Part shown: positions 14,322 through 23,997 of the stretch, piece by piece | How positions within the stretch are numbered: the first letter of the stretch is position 1 | Layout of the letters: every line of letters starts with the position of its first letter | Source of the DNA: Fibrobacterota bacterium | GTDB lineage: Bacteria; Fibrobacterota; Chitinivibrionia; Chitinivibrionales; Chitinispirillaceae | Assembly: GCA_023412475.1 (NCBI GenBank) | Contig: JAEYNR010000028.1 | Location: 1-30,970, forward strand | DNA length: 30,970 bases | Direction of reading: 5' to 3' | Program-made: the position numbers and the translations under genes | The notes under the pieces: model-generated | Databases searched by the model: none | What the model was told of the DNA's origin: nothing | The model's input: only the letters and a program-made list of their open reading frames with translations

Positions 14322-16952
14322 ATGCAACAAAAAATGAATTTTATCATTATAAAAACAGCCTTAATTTTGGGTCTGTCTTCCTGTTCATATGCCAGTAGAA
14401 TGGTAGAAAAACTCGATCGGGGCCTGATAGGAATATGCACAGAAACCAGCAAAGTTTTTTTAAGCTGGCGACTCAATGCCTACGAATCACAAAAACTGGA
14501 ATTTAACCTGTATAGAGATGGAGTAAAACTTAATAGTACTCCGATTACTGGAGCCACTAACTACATCGATAACATCGGCAACAGCACTGCAAGCTACAAG
14601 ATTTGTGCTGTATTGAACGGTGTCGAAATAGATTCATCTGCTACAGTTAAACCATGGCCGGAACTCACCAGACGAATTCCACTAAACAAACCTGTTGGTG
14701 CAAACATAACCTATTCACCAAATGATGCAAGTGTAGGTGATCTTGATGGAGATGGAGAGTGGGATATTGTTCTTAAATGGGAACCATCCAATTCGCAGGA
14801 TAATGCCAATAGTGGAACTACCGGTAATGTATATCTTGATGGTTTAAAATTGGATGGAACACATCTGTGGAGAATAGATCTGGGTAAAAATATCCGCGCA
14901 GGTGCTCACTACACCCAGTTTCTTGTGGCTGATTTCGATCTGGACGGGAAAGCGGAAATTATTTGTAAAACAGCTCCGGGTACTAAAGATGGAAGCGGAA
15001 ACTATATAAAAACCGGTCCTGCATCATCTGCGAATCATAGTGCAGATTACCGTAATTCCGGAGGCTACATACTTGACGGTCCTGAATATCTTACAGTATT
15101 CAACTGCGAGGGAAAAGAGCTCGCAACTGTTAATTATAATCCGCCAAGAGGGGATGTCAATTCCTGGGGAGATAAATATGGAAACAGGGTTGATCGGTTT
15201 TTGGCTGCGGTTGCCTGTCTGGATGGTGTACGTCCCAGTGCAGTAATGCAGCGAGGGTACTACACACGAATGACACTGGCAGCATGGAACTGGGATGGAA
15301 AAACCCTCTCGCAAAAATGGTTTTTTGACAGTAATAGTTCAGGAAATGGAAAGGCTGCTGGACAGGGTAATCATAATCTCTCTGTAGGAGATGTTGATGG
15401 AGATGGTTTTGATGAGATAATTCAGGGTTCCTCTGCGATCGACCATGACGGCAAATTAATGTATGCAACAGGAATCGGCCATGGAGATGCAATTCATCTC
15501 AGTGATCTTGATCCGGATCGTCCGGGCCTGGAACTGATGTCGCCTCACGAAGAGAAAAGAGAGAACTGGCCGGGCACAGAAGTTCATGATGCCAGGACAG
15601 GAGCAAAAATATGGCAATTTCTTTGCACAAATGTGGATGTCGGAAGAGGAATCGCTGCTGATATTGATGGTAAAAGCCGCGGCTTTGAGGTCTGGTCATC
15701 TAACACAGATGGTATTTACAATATTAAAGGAAACAGAATCTCTACAATAAAGCCTTCTGTTAACTTTCGCATTTATTGGGATGGTGATCTCCAGGACGAA
15801 CTTCTTGATGTGATTGGAAGCACTCCCAGTCCATTTAAAATCGAACACTGGAATGGAAGCGGATTTGACAGGTTGCTAACCACAGATAATCGTTACGGTA
15901 AATATCACGGAATAAGTATAAACGGCACAAAAGCAAATCCATGTCTGGTCGCTGACATTCTTGGTGACTGGCGTGAAGAGATGATTTTAAGGGAAGATGG
16001 TGATAATGCACTAATCCTTTACTCTACCACTATTCCCACCGAACACAGGCTATATACACTTATGCATGACCCTGTTTACAGAGCAGCCGTAGCCTGGCAA
16101 AATGTTGCATACAATCAACCACCACATCTTGGAATTTACATTGGTGATGGAGTCGACAACATAGCGATTCCTGATGTCAAACCGGTTACTGAAATTGAAT
16201 ATGATTGTGCCGGAGTGCAAAATGGAACTGCGACTGTCGATGAGTGTGGTCATTGTTCCGGTGGAATAACCGGAGAGAGCCCCTGTACCGGTATGATCCA
16301 GTTTGAAGATACCTGTTCTGCAAATGGAACCATAGATAACAACCATACTGGTTTTATAGGTGACGGATTTTTAAATCTGTCAAACAGCATTGGAAGTAGC
16401 GTCTTTGTAAGCGTCAATTCCAGCGAAAGTGGGGAATACAGTTTCTACTTGCGATTTTCAAACGGTACTGCTGATAACCGTAGTGTGTCAGTTAAGGTTA
16501 ATGGTATTACTCAGATTGAGAGCCTGGATATGCCCGGAACCGGAAGCTGGACAACATGGGATATAATTCCATTAACACTTAAGCTGCTCAAAGGTAACAA
16601 TCATGTTACTTTAACATCTCTGACAGAAAATGGTGCAGCCAATCTTGATATTCTGGGTTTCACATCCGAAAAACTCGGCAAAGGAATTTGCGATTCCTTA
16701 CCTACTGGAACTTTACTACATTCAAAAAGACAGATAAAACAAAAAGTAAGAATTTTTAACGATAAACTTATTTTATACGGTTTTGATAAAAATTGTGAAA
16801 TTCGGATAATGAATCTGCATGGACAAGTGATTTTTAAAGCCAAATCTCCATCACAGGTGCAATCTTTGTCGATGTTAGGGAATGGTGCCTATGTGGTTGA
16901 GATTTATCAAACAGGTGTATTGATTCAAAAACTTAAAACTATACATTATTAA
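14322..16952 (+). CDS. PL11 rhamnogalacturonan lyase with CBM35-like module
   Basis: 876 residues. The leader contains LGLSSC (possible lipobox) and SYA-S (signal peptidase I site), so attachment is ambiguous. Residues about 25-640 are the PL11 (YesW/YesX) eight-bladed propeller: repeated calcium loops DLDGDGEWDIVLKWE, DFDLDGKAEIICKT and DVDGDGFDEIIQG, plus GHGDAIHLSDLDPD, DILGDWREEMI and RLYTLMHDPVYR. Residues about 645-675 are a Cys-rich linker (DCAG..NGTA..DECG.C.GG.TG). Residues about 683-800 are a CBM35/CBM6-like beta sandwich, followed by a beta-rich sorting-type tail. The enzyme cleaves the rhamnogalacturonan I backbone by beta-elimination. The PL1 gene follows 30 bases later on the same strand, so they probably form an operon. 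Confidence 0.92.
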   Translation: MQQKMNFIIIKTALILGLSSCSYASRMVEKLDRGLIGICTETSKVFLSWRLNAYESQKLEFNLYRDGVKLNSTPITGATNYIDNIGNSTASYKICAVLNGVEIDSSATVKPWPELTRRIPLNKPVGANITYSPNDASVGDLDGDGEWDIVLKWEPSNSQDNANSGTTGNVYLDGLKLDGTHLWRIDLGKNIRAGAHYTQFLVADFDLDGKAEIICKTAPGTKDGSGNYIKTGPASSANHSADYRNSGGYILDGPEYLTVFNCEGKELATVNYNPPRGDVNSWGDKYGNRVDRFLAAVACLDGVRPSAVMQRGYYTRMTLAAWNWDGKTLSQKWFFDSNSSGNGKAAGQGNHNLSVGDVDGDGFDEIIQGSSAIDHDGKLMYATGIGHGDAIHLSDLDPDRPGLELMSPHEEKRENWPGTEVHDARTGAKIWQFLCTNVDVGRGIAADIDGKSRGFEVWSSNTDGIYNIKGNRISTIKPSVNFRIYWDGDLQDELLDVIGSTPSPFKIEHWNGSGFDRLLTTDNRYGKYHGISINGTKANPCLVADILGDWREEMILREDGDNALILYSTTIPTEHRLYTLMHDPVYRAAVAWQNVAYNQPPHLGIYIGDGVDNIAIPDVKPVTEIEYDCAGVQNGTATVDECGHCSGGITGESPCTGMIQFEDTCSANGTIDNNHTGFIGDGFLNLSNSIGSSVFVSVNSSESGEYSFYLRFSNGTADNRSVSVKVNGITQIESLDMPGTGSWTTWDIIPLTLKLLKGNNHVTLTSLTENGAANLDILGFTSEKLGKGICDSLPTGTLLHSKRQIKQKVRIFNDKLILYGFDKNCEIRIMNLHGQVIFKAKSPSQVQSLSMLGNGAYVVEIYQTGVLIQKLKTIHY

Positions 16953-16981
16953 TTTCCTGTTCAAAAACTACAGAGGCATTA

Positions 16982-18514
16982 TTGATTAATACTAAAGCAT
17001 TTATCATAATCCTTCTATGGGCAGTCAAACTCGTTCAAGCCGAATCTATTCTGGCTTTTCCCGGAGCTCAAGGATTTGGTCGCTTTGCAGCAGGAGCTCG
17101 AGGTGGTGAAGTCTACCATGTTACAAATCTAAATGATACAGGATCGGGTTCGCTGCGTGATGCTCTGTCAAAATCCGGACGTACCATCGTTTTCGATGTC
17201 GGCGGAGTAATTAAAATCAAAGAACGTCTCATCGTAAAAGACCATACCACAATTGCAGGGCAAACTGCACCGGGGGGCGGTATTACAGTTTATGGAAATG
17301 GATGGGCTTATAACACCAACAATGTTATTACCCGTCATATTCGTATACGGATGGGTAAAATAGGAACATCAAATAAGGATGCTATCAGCATTTCTGAAGG
17401 CCACGATATGATATGGGATCATGTTTCAGTAAGCTGGGGACGTGATGGTACTTTTGATGTTAATCCATCTTCTGGAAAAACTATAGACCGAATAACAATT
17501 CAGAACTGTATCATTGGCCAGGGACTTCAAACTCACTCCACTGGCGGCCTGATGATCGCTGACGGGGGTGCATCCATTCTTAGAACGCTCTATATCGATA
17601 ACAACTCCAGAAACCCCAAAGCCCGTCGAATCACACAGTTCGTAAACAACGTAATTTACAACTGGACTGCTTCAGGGTATATCCTTGGAGATACAGAAGG
17701 ACGTTCTGATGGGTACCTGGTTAATAATTATTTTATCACTGGTCCAAACACAAAAGGTGGAACTCTTGACAGTCCTACCTCTGCATATCATGTATTTGCT
17801 TCAGGTAATTACTACGACCAGAATAATGATGGTGTATTGAATGGGCGACTTCTTACTAAAGGCGATTTCGGCTCTGCAACCTGGGAAACCAGTCCATCTG
17901 TAACTTTTCCAGTTGTAACTGAACTTACTGCCCAAGACGCCTTTAATCTGGTTTCCATAGATGCTGGCGCAAACAGATGGAGAGATCCTGTTGATTCGGT
18001 TATGCTTTATCAACTTTCGACAATCGGAAGAGTCGGAACCCAGATCTCCGATGAAACATCTCTTAATCTGCCCGATGTTGTTGGGCAAATCCCGTCTGGC
18101 ACTAACCCTGAAGATACAGATCTGGATGGGATGCCTGATGAGTGGGAAACTCTTCACGGTTTAAACCCGGACTTTCCCGGCGATCAAAATCTGATGAATC
18201 TATCAATGGATGGATATACAAATCTGGAGATGTATCTAAATGAACTCGCTGGTGATAAAGTCGTTTATAAAGATGAAACAGTCGGTAATAACCGCGTCAT
18301 CAATCAGCACCGAAAATTATTTTCACATATGCCGGCAACTGTAACCTGGATAGATCTGAACGGGAAAATCCTGGCTAAAGAAACCCAACATCTCAATCGT
18401 GCTGTTCCAAGACCATTACTGCCAGCACATCTTCATGGGATACTGATTGCATCGATAACATTCAATGGAAATGTTAAAAAAAACATAAAGTCAATGAAAT
18501 TGATGAATCATTAA
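16982..18514 (+). CDS. PL1 pectate lyase, secreted
   Basis: 510 residues. The TTG start at 16982 is supported by AGAGG at 16972-16976 and by a signal peptide (about 1-20) that begins directly after it. The parallel beta-helix opens with FPGAQGFGRFAAGARGG and LNDTGSGSLRDAL, contains IWDHVSVSWG.D and QNCIIGQGL, and ends the catalytic part with PKARRITQFVNNVIYNW, which holds the Arg-rich face used by PL1 enzymes to cleave polygalacturonan by beta-elimination. Residues about 378-396 form a thrombospondin-3-like calcium loop (DTDLDGMPDEWE). The end (about 440-510) resembles the shared sorting-type tail (WIDLNGKILAKE). It is placed directly behind the PL11 gene, so pectin breakdown seems co-regulated. 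Confidence 0.9.
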   Translation: MINTKAFIIILLWAVKLVQAESILAFPGAQGFGRFAAGARGGEVYHVTNLNDTGSGSLRDALSKSGRTIVFDVGGVIKIKERLIVKDHTTIAGQTAPGGGITVYGNGWAYNTNNVITRHIRIRMGKIGTSNKDAISISEGHDMIWDHVSVSWGRDGTFDVNPSSGKTIDRITIQNCIIGQGLQTHSTGGLMIADGGASILRTLYIDNNSRNPKARRITQFVNNVIYNWTASGYILGDTEGRSDGYLVNNYFITGPNTKGGTLDSPTSAYHVFASGNYYDQNNDGVLNGRLLTKGDFGSATWETSPSVTFPVVTELTAQDAFNLVSIDAGANRWRDPVDSVMLYQLSTIGRVGTQISDETSLNLPDVVGQIPSGTNPEDTDLDGMPDEWETLHGLNPDFPGDQNLMNLSMDGYTNLEMYLNELAGDKVVYKDETVGNNRVINQHRKLFSHMPATVTWIDLNGKILAKETQHLNRAVPRPLLPAHLHGILIASITFNGNVKKNIKSMKLMNH

Positions 18515-18905
18515 ATTGATATTAATGGTCATCTATAATAAGTACATGAATTGCATGTGTGCCATCATGCAGCAATTATAGTCCGGTTTTAAATACATTT
18601 TCGAAAGAAAATAGATGAAGATATTCAAATAAAGTGACAGGTTTACTGATTTTGTGATAACCGGATAGTTTGGTCAATTGTGATAATTCAGAATTATAAT
18701 ATTAGTTGTTTTCTGACCAAAAATGATTTAAGCATCAGGGCTCTTCATGCAGTTTGAATAGGAGGCAAATAAAAAAGGAGAAAAAAATATCTTTAATCCA
18801 GTATTCCAGATACATGAATTGACCATCTCATAAGCGATAACATCAATTCTTTCCTTATGAAATGGTCAATTCACCAGTTATGGCTAACCCATTTTGCGCG
18901 CTTTT
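18515..18905. other. Intergenic region between convergent PL1 and GH10 genes
   Basis: No gene seen. It contains several AT-rich stretches and a long inverted repeat near the end of the GH10 gene (listed separately). Confidence 0.5.
18815..18873. terminator. 20-bp inverted repeat between convergent genes
   Basis: TGAATTGACCATCTCATAAG (18815-18834) matches the reverse complement of 18854-18873 with one mismatch; the loop is 19 bases. It stands about 30 bases beyond the stop of the minus-strand GH10 gene and may terminate transcripts from either side, though neither flank has a strong T-run. Confidence 0.5.
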
Positions 18906-20882
18906 TTAATTTCCAGACAGCACAATTCCAGCCTGCTTAACTGAGACTCCGTCAAAAACTTTAACCATGTAAAAACCATTAGCAATACCAGAAACGTTAA
19001 AGCCGCAATTCTGTAAATGCCCTGAAGGATTAAGCCTGGATGACCTGACTACATTGCCCAACAGGTCATAGAGTTTAACAACAGAACCATTCTTCCCTGA
19101 ATTATTAAAGCTAATATTAATCATGGTCCCGGTTTGACGTATACTAATCTGATTATTCAACCTGTTTTGAACTGGTATACATGCTACATCCGGTTTGACT
19201 TCAAAAAGTGATACATTATCTATGTACACGGTAGGTTTATCGGCTGCTACACTGAATTCTACTCTTGAGTTTTCATAAGTAGGTTCCTCCATGGTAAATT
19301 CTAAACTGAATGTCTGTTTTGTGGTTGTCAGACTGGCTTCTTTCTCTCCATTAATTTTCGTAAGAAATGAAGTATAAGGACTTTCCGGCATACCAACGTT
19401 TACATTCAGTGTTCTGTTTGCGGATGCATAAGCATCATAAACTAAACGGTATGTTTTGCCTTTTTCCAACAAAATCTTTGGTTGAACAAGCTGGAGATCA
19501 TAGTAGTTTTCTCCAACAGTATTAACAACTAATTTGTATTCTCCATCAACAACAGCTCCTGAACCATCACCACCCCATGAGTTGAAAGTCCATGAATCAT
19601 TACCAGATAAGAAGTTGCCATTAAATATTAGGTCCTGCTTACCATCGGCTGTCGTAAAATTTGCAGTAATCTTTAATGATTTTTGCATATTTATAGATAA
19701 AGGATTCTCAGTTGAATTTGTATCACCACTCCAGCTACTGAATACCCACCCCTCAGATGCTTTTGCAGTAATAGTTACAACTGAATCTTTAGGATAACTG
19801 GTTTCCTGAGGATTAGCCGTAACTGTTCCATTTCCTCTGGTGCCGATACTAAGTTTGTAATTAGAACTGCCACTTCCACCTCCGCTAAGCAAATCCGGAA
19901 AATCATTTGGAGGATTGGGGTTATTCTTAACATACTCCTTAAGCCAGGTCAGAGCGGGTCTTTCAGTTCCACTTGAACTCTTCAGTCCGGTTCCGGTACG
20001 CCAGGTATTACCAACTATATAGCCCCAATAGGTAATACCTACGATTTTCGGGTGAGTCCAAAACATTGTAAACTGCTCTTTCATGATCTGTTCCTGACGG
20101 CCGTCATTGGATTCACCGATATCGTATTCAGTAATAAAAATTGGAAGTCCACATTCAGCAAGTTTATCGATATTTCTTTTAACCGTTGATGTTGAAATCT
20201 TATATGCATCATGTGCCTGACAACCTATTGCGTCAACAGGAGCGTTCGCATTAAGCATAGCTCTAATCAATTGGATAGTCCAGTCGACTTCTCTGTCGTA
20301 TTCACAGTTGTTGTAATCATTGTAAATTAAGATGGCATTGGGCCATCTTTCTCTTGCCATTTTAAATGCAGTGATAATCCAGTCAAAGCCAGTTGAACCA
20401 TCACCACCAAGTGCATTTTTGTATTTTGTTGCAGGTGCATGTCCCGGACATGCTTCATTTACCACGTCGATCATAGGAACATCGGGGTACTTTTTAGCAA
20501 CCTCATCATACCATTCCGTTATTTCTTCCAACTGTTCTGACTGAGAGAGCCCATCAAGCCAACTGGAGGGATACTGGCTACCCCAGATCAATGTATGAAA
20601 TTTCCAAGAGAATCCCTGCTCTTCAGCATATTGAGCAATCCTGTCGGTACCACCCCAGTTCATCCGGTCACGAGTACCTTCAATTGATGACCACTTACTT
20701 TCATTTTCGCCTGTAATCTGGTTCCAATAGGTTGAAAAATCTGAGCGAACCTGCCCCATGGTGGTAATATTACCCAGAAACTTATTTGCCCCATCGGCTG
20801 GTGGTTGAGCTTCTACTACTGCCAGAAATATAGCAATGAATATAGTGAATACTTTAAATAGTTGATTATGCTTCAAATACAT
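18906..20882 (-). CDS. GH10 endo-1,4-beta-xylanase, multidomain
   Basis: 658 residues. Signal peptide 1-25. The GH10 barrel spans about 28-320, with WGSQYPSSW, MIDVVNEACPG (acid/base E143), IYNDYN, CQAHD and IFITEYDIG (nucleophile E252), and WRTGTG near the end. A Gly/Ser-rich linker follows PNDFPDLL. Residues about 342-410 are an InlB-like bacterial repeat (GNGTVTANPQ...SWSGD). Residues 414-565 are a CBM4/9-like sandwich (LIFNGNFLSGNDSW ... VYIDNVSLFEV). The last 70 residues are a sorting-type tail (KLYDLLGNVVRSS). It hydrolyses xylan backbone outside the cell. GAGGAGGG upstream of the ATG gives a strong ribosome binding site. It lies 3' of the PL9 gene on the same strand, 335 bases apart. 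Confidence 0.93.
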   Translation of the reverse strand: MYLKHNQLFKVFTIFIAIFLAVVEAQPPADGANKFLGNITTMGQVRSDFSTYWNQITGENESKWSSIEGTRDRMNWGGTDRIAQYAEEQGFSWKFHTLIWGSQYPSSWLDGLSQSEQLEEITEWYDEVAKKYPDVPMIDVVNEACPGHAPATKYKNALGGDGSTGFDWIITAFKMARERWPNAILIYNDYNNCEYDREVDWTIQLIRAMLNANAPVDAIGCQAHDAYKISTSTVKRNIDKLAECGLPIFITEYDIGESNDGRQEQIMKEQFTMFWTHPKIVGITYWGYIVGNTWRTGTGLKSSSGTERPALTWLKEYVKNNPNPPNDFPDLLSGGGSGSSNYKLSIGTRGNGTVTANPQETSYPKDSVVTITAKASEGWVFSSWSGDTNSTENPLSINMQKSLKITANFTTADGKQDLIFNGNFLSGNDSWTFNSWGGDGSGAVVDGEYKLVVNTVGENYYDLQLVQPKILLEKGKTYRLVYDAYASANRTLNVNVGMPESPYTSFLTKINGEKEASLTTTKQTFSLEFTMEEPTYENSRVEFSVAADKPTVYIDNVSLFEVKPDVACIPVQNRLNNQISIRQTGTMINISFNNSGKNGSVVKLYDLLGNVVRSSRLNPSGHLQNCGFNVSGIANGFYMVKVFDGVSVKQAGIVLSGN

Positions 20883-21217
20883 AAGCCGGACCCTCCTCTA
20901 TATATCGCGGACAAATTTTTATTAACCAAAATAAATTTTTTATTGTGATTAAATGATCGGAAAAATTGATTGATTACATTATATAATAACAAAAAAATTT
21001 CCAAATATTGTAATATTTTTGCAGGAACTAATTTCTAATATAAAGATTGTATTTCCATTTGATGCTTTTAAGTTGGATGCAAACGCCTTTTTTCGTTGAA
21101 CAGATTTTCAACATTTCACATTAATCGCATCACCTTATCATTGCATCGTTTAATATAAACTCCCGAATTAATTAACTTCCGCTTTAAATTTGAGAAAATA
21201 AGAATTCTTACGCCTGA
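20883..21217. other. AT-rich spacer between the PL9 and GH10 genes
   Basis: No gene. It probably holds the GH10 promoter (minus strand). A 6-bp hairpin GTTGAA/TTCAAC occurs at about 21095-21112. The spacing argues for separate transcription of the two genes. Confidence 0.45.
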
Positions 21218-22828
21218 TCAGTGAAGAATAAATTTATAACTCATTCTTTTATCTGCAATTATCGATACATAATATGTACCACCAGCCCAGTTCATAGTAT
21301 TTATCTTTGATACATATATTCCATGTTTTTTTGAAGACTTATCCGAATACACTGTTCTACCAATACAATCTGTGATATAAATGAAAACATTACCATTGGA
21401 ACTCATTTCGCAGGGGATTGTAACAGTTGAGTTTTTGACATTGATCATTTTTCCCTTTGATATTCTTGAATTGCATTTTTTCTCCACATAGACCTGATCT
21501 TCACCACCAGTTTCAACCGCACCCAGATCAGGAGAATTACCATAAAAGCCGATTCCATCAACAGCCACGCCAGCATCCACTAAACGGTTTCCATCTTTTG
21601 GGGTTAAGAAGCCATTGCTTACAGGGTTACTGTCAGGTCCTGGAATCATTGAAATAAAGTCAGACGATGTAACTGTAAATGGCCATTCAATTTTACTTGC
21701 AGTCAATGCATTGGGAGCTGAATAATTACCAACAATCCTGTCGTTACTTTTTCCCCCAAAGGAGACGTTGTTTTTGAATACGTGAGTAGCTCCATCACGG
21801 GTATGGAAATTATAATCACCATTACTCCAGGATGTATTATTAATAAATTCGATACTGGAAGTATTACCGTTATCAGTAAAACCATGCTTACCGTTTTTAA
21901 ATGCAATACATCTTCTGACGATATGATTTGTTTTTGTGGCTGAACTTCCAAGTTTAAATCCATTTTTATCACCATTACCGGAAGTTTTGTTATCAGTTAA
22001 TGATCCGTTATTGTGGGCTATACATTGATCGAGAGTAATGGTGCCAATTGGACCAGTTTCAGATTTTGAATACAAATCCCAGCCATCATCAATATTATGA
22101 TGCGAAACACATCTGCGGAAAACATTTCCGGTTCCACATGTAAGTTTTGGAGCAAACCCATCCGCATCTTCATTGTCACTGTCACAGTTATCATAAGATT
22201 CACATTCCAGAATCAGATTGTTTGAGGGCCATTGGCTGATATTATTTGCCTTAGTATCATAACGGCTCATCTGAAGCCCGGAATCACGGTTTTTCCGGAA
22301 TACACATTTTTCAATTTTATTGCTGTTCCCGGAAAGAAGCATACCATTATCTCCGGCCTGTTCTATAGTTATTCCACGAAAATGCCAGTAATCAGCATTT
22401 AGTATAACTCCCCTGTTTGAAGGATCCTCTGACATTTGTGAAAAGCTTAAAACGGGTGCCTCATTGCGGTATGCAAAAAGTCTTATAAGAGCATCGGAGC
22501 TCCCGTTTTGCTGAATAATAACAGTTTCCCGGATATTATAAACTCCACCTCGCAAATAGATTACTTTGCCTGCAGTTACAGTACCAAGTGCCTTATCAAG
22601 AGTCTTATACGGTGATGCTTCAGATCCCTGGTTTTCATCACTACCATTGGGAGAAACATATATATCGCCTTTCGGATAATACTCATCTGTACCTCCGGCA
22701 TTATTGTTCTGAGCTGATACAACATTAAAAAGAGAACCAATAGTTAAAAACAAGAGAGTCAATGCTGGCATTAAAAAACAATTATTGATGAACTGATTTT
22801 TAAAATGATCTTTTAAAGTACTCAACAT
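21218..22828 (-). CDS. PL9 pectate lyase (right-handed beta-helix)
   Basis: 536 residues from ATG 22828, chosen because AAAGGAG lies just upstream; the longer open frame to 22915 has no such site. A signal peptide ends at VVSAQ (about 40). The helix begins DIYVSPNGSDENQGSEASPYKTLDKAL and contains the PL9 signature ADGFAPKLTCGTGNVFRRC followed by HHNIDDGWDLYSK, where the Asp residues bind calcium and a Lys serves as base in Pel9A. FKLG and HGFTDNG mark further coils. The last 65 residues are the shared tail (YITDCIGRTVYS). It cleaves polygalacturonate by beta-elimination, extracellularly. It is divergent from the regulator/lipoprotein pair. Confidence 0.9.
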   Translation of the reverse strand: MLSTLKDHFKNQFINNCFLMPALTLLFLTIGSLFNVVSAQNNNAGGTDEYYPKGDIYVSPNGSDENQGSEASPYKTLDKALGTVTAGKVIYLRGGVYNIRETVIIQQNGSSDALIRLFAYRNEAPVLSFSQMSEDPSNRGVILNADYWHFRGITIEQAGDNGMLLSGNSNKIEKCVFRKNRDSGLQMSRYDTKANNISQWPSNNLILECESYDNCDSDNEDADGFAPKLTCGTGNVFRRCVSHHNIDDGWDLYSKSETGPIGTITLDQCIAHNNGSLTDNKTSGNGDKNGFKLGSSATKTNHIVRRCIAFKNGKHGFTDNGNTSSIEFINNTSWSNGDYNFHTRDGATHVFKNNVSFGGKSNDRIVGNYSAPNALTASKIEWPFTVTSSDFISMIPGPDSNPVSNGFLTPKDGNRLVDAGVAVDGIGFYGNSPDLGAVETGGEDQVYVEKKCNSRISKGKMINVKNSTVTIPCEMSSNGNVFIYITDCIGRTVYSDKSSKKHGIYVSKINTMNWAGGTYYVSIIADKRMSYKFILH

Positions 22829-23142
22829 ATTGGCTCCTTTTGAGGCTATATAGGGTGAATAGAAATTCATCAATTGTGTAACCAATAATATAGCTAAAAA
22901 CACATAAAAAAGCATTTTAAAAATAAAAATGGGAATATAATCAAAAAAAATGTAACCATTTCAAGTGGAAAGAAAAGTCTAACCTGTTTTTTTTTTTGCT
23001 CAGTCCTTCAAAACGCCATTCTGATTACACACCTCATGCAATATTTACTCAGAAAAGATTATTTTATGCTCACATTATTACTTTTTGCTATATTCTTGGT
23101 TACAGAGATTTTGCTCAATACATGAATATTATCGGGATTTAA
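22829..23142. other. Divergent promoter region between PL9 and the TIGR02147 gene
   Basis: About 310 AT-rich bases between two divergent genes, containing a run of twelve T near 22988-22999. It must carry both promoters and so is the natural binding site for the adjacent regulator, but no clear dyad operator was recognised. Confidence 0.4.
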
Positions 23143-23997
23143 ATGCAAGTGACTATAAAAAAAATCTATACCTATTCTGATTATAGAAAATTTATTCATG
23201 ATTACTATATTTACCGAAAAACCCTGAATAAATCTTTCACATACAGAAATCTGTCTTCCCTTGCAGGAATCAACTCTTCCGGATTTTATCCTCTTATTGT
23301 ACAAGGTAAACGAAATCTCACCAAAGCTACTGTTAAAAAAACCGCTGAAGCACTCTCACTTAATCCCCTTGAGACTGAATACTTCGCAAACCTTGTTTGG
23401 TTTAATCAGTCAAAAAGCTTTAAAATGAAAAATGCTTATTTTGATAAACTTATAGAACTGCTTCAGAAAAAAGATATACATGTAATTACCGAGGACCAGC
23501 ATGACATCTTTTCCGAATGGTACCATACTGTTATACGCGAGCTAGTTGTTTGCCGAGAGTTTAATGATGATTACCGAAAACTTGGAACAATGCTGAAACC
23601 TGAAATAACAGCAAAACAGGCACGAGAATCAGTGGAACTGCTTCTAAGGCTTGGATTTTTAAAAAATGAAAACGGTAAATTCATCCAGACTTCACCTGTA
23701 ATCACAACTGGGCATGATTTAAAATCGCATCTGGTAATTAACTATCAGGTGAAAATGCTCAAACTTGCACTTGAGGCATTTGACCGCTTTGGTCCTGACG
23801 ATCTGTTATCAAATTCATCAACAACATTTCGAATTTCAAAAGAAACATATGAACTTTTCAAATTAAAAAACAGGGACCATCGCCAGGAACTTCTTTCTAT
23901 TGCCAACGCCGACAACGGTGCAGATCAGGTTTATCAACTTAATATAAACATGTTCCCAGTTTCAAATCCTAAAGTCAAAGGTAAGATGGATGAATAA
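23143..23997 (+). CDS. TIGR02147-family protein, predicted HTH regulator
   Basis: 284 residues with no signal peptide or membrane segment. The N-terminal 95 residues match the TIGR02147 paralogous family, greatly expanded in Fibrobacter: YSDYRKFIHDYYIYRK, SFTYRNLSSLAGINSSGFYPLIVQGKRNL (a Cro/lambda-repressor-like helix-turn-helix), LSLNPLETEYFANLVWFNQS. The C-terminal two-thirds (YHTVIRELVVC, VELLLRLGFLKNENGKF) looks like a winged helix plus a regulatory domain. Function in the literature is unknown; DNA binding is inference. The gene overlaps the following lipoprotein gene by 8 bases, so the two are translationally coupled. It faces the PL9 gene across a shared promoter region. Confidence 0.8.
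   Translation: MQVTIKKIYTYSDYRKFIHDYYIYRKTLNKSFTYRNLSSLAGINSSGFYPLIVQGKRNLTKATVKKTAEALSLNPLETEYFANLVWFNQSKSFKMKNAYFDKLIELLQKKDIHVITEDQHDIFSEWYHTVIRELVVCREFNDDYRKLGTMLKPEITAKQARESVELLLRLGFLKNENGKFIQTSPVITTGHDLKSHLVINYQVKMLKLALEAFDRFGPDDLLSNSSTTFRISKETYELFKLKNRDHRQELLSIANADNGADQVYQLNINMFPVSNPKVKGKMDE

Noticed and set aside
14800..16350. Several minus-strand frames inside the PL11 gene
   Set aside because: They are antisense shadows of a strongly supported coding sequence.
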